64,000 nucleotides of DNA from Hemileia vastatrix. Lineage: Eukaryota; Basidiomycota; Pucciniomycetes; Pucciniales; Zaghouaniaceae. A program made the position numbers and the translations under genes. The notes under the pieces were generated by a model. The model made no database searches. It worked only from the letters and a program-made list of their open reading frames with translations, and was not told where the DNA came from. Of this stretch, positions 63,843-64,000 are shown in pieces (position 1 is the first letter of the stretch; the number at the start of each line of letters is the position of its first letter). The stretch is taken from assembly GCA_030280995.1 (NCBI GenBank), contig JASXTE010000009.1, positions 310,001 to 374,000 on the forward strand, written 5' to 3'.

Positions 63843-64000
63843 CCATAATTTTGTGATTTTTCCCTCTTCACATCCTAATAACCCCCCAAAAAATTAAAAT
63901 AAAAAAAGAGAAAAAAGAAAATAATCTAAAACTACTATCTAACACAACCATAAACAAAAAAATCAGAAAAAGAAAAAGTCCAGTTCCATAGAAAGTCCAA

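Larger units (their letters stand above)
58036..64000 (-). mobile_element. Gypsy-B LTR retrotransposon (element VI), 3' part only
   Basis: 3' LTR 58036-59119, then the 3' noncoding region with antisense genes A and B, a hairpin array and a large (TTTTTA)n tract. Pol would lie beyond 64000. The left flank CCATT (58031-58035) is the expected half of the target duplication; the other half is outside the window. Inserted into RT/protease-proximal sequence of element V. Confidence 0.87.

Overview
The window is AT-rich nuclear DNA of a filamentous fungus, probably a basidiomycete with a repeat-swollen genome; a rust-type genome is plausible but not proven. Three things support this: short (49-70 bp) GT..AG introns, Zn2Cys6-type cysteine clusters, and a Gypsy polymerase of the type common in basidiomycetes. 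Almost the whole window is nested transposable elements. I see one convincing host gene, a four-exon gene of unknown function at 21797-24041 (+).

Layout. 1-1466: no convincing gene. 1467-4298: remnant of a Gypsy-C-like element (coiled-coil ORF, AT-rich leader and putative LTR). 4299-4818 and 15850-19009: the two halves of a Gypsy-B element (III), split by a near-complete Gypsy-A element (I, 4824-15844, target duplication ACGTT). Element III interrupts a PIF/Harbinger-like transposase (19010-19815). 20160-21114: a tRNA-derived SINE and a second, severely 5'-truncated copy. 21283-21603: a 311-bp miniature LTR element whose two identical 116-bp LTRs each carry a tRNA-like gene. 21797-24041: the host gene. 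24043-29476: a Copia element whose target duplication GTAAT overlaps the host stop codon. 29759-39669: a complete SINE split by Gypsy-C element IV (30142-39489, target duplication GATAT). 40059-40485: a MITE. 40685-58035: Gypsy-C element V, carrying a fold-back MITE in its LTR and a CACTA-like MITE in its RT/RNase H region. That MITE holds Gypsy-B element II (44651-56821), which itself holds a solo Gypsy-C LTR (49345-50478). 58036-64000: the 3' part of Gypsy-B element VI, inserted into V and running off the window.

How the parts work together. Gypsy-A and Gypsy-B share a related pol and an unusual 3' region between pol and the 3' LTR. That region is full of short dispersed hairpins (about 55 copies in the window of CAGTTTA plus a small stem-loop whose stem covaries), some of them inside coding sequence in one constant reading frame. 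In Gypsy-B elements II and VI it also carries two genes on the opposite strand to pol, each encoding a Zn2Cys6-like cysteine cluster and each with an intron conserved between the two copies. The miniature tRNA-bearing element and the Copia element share the same primer-binding core (GGTTATGGGC, initiator-tRNA half type), which suggests that Copia proteins could move the miniature element.

The strongest candidates for something undescribed are the tRNA-carrying miniature LTR element, the antisense spliced Zn2Cys6 gene pair inside Gypsy-B, and the covarying hairpin repeat.
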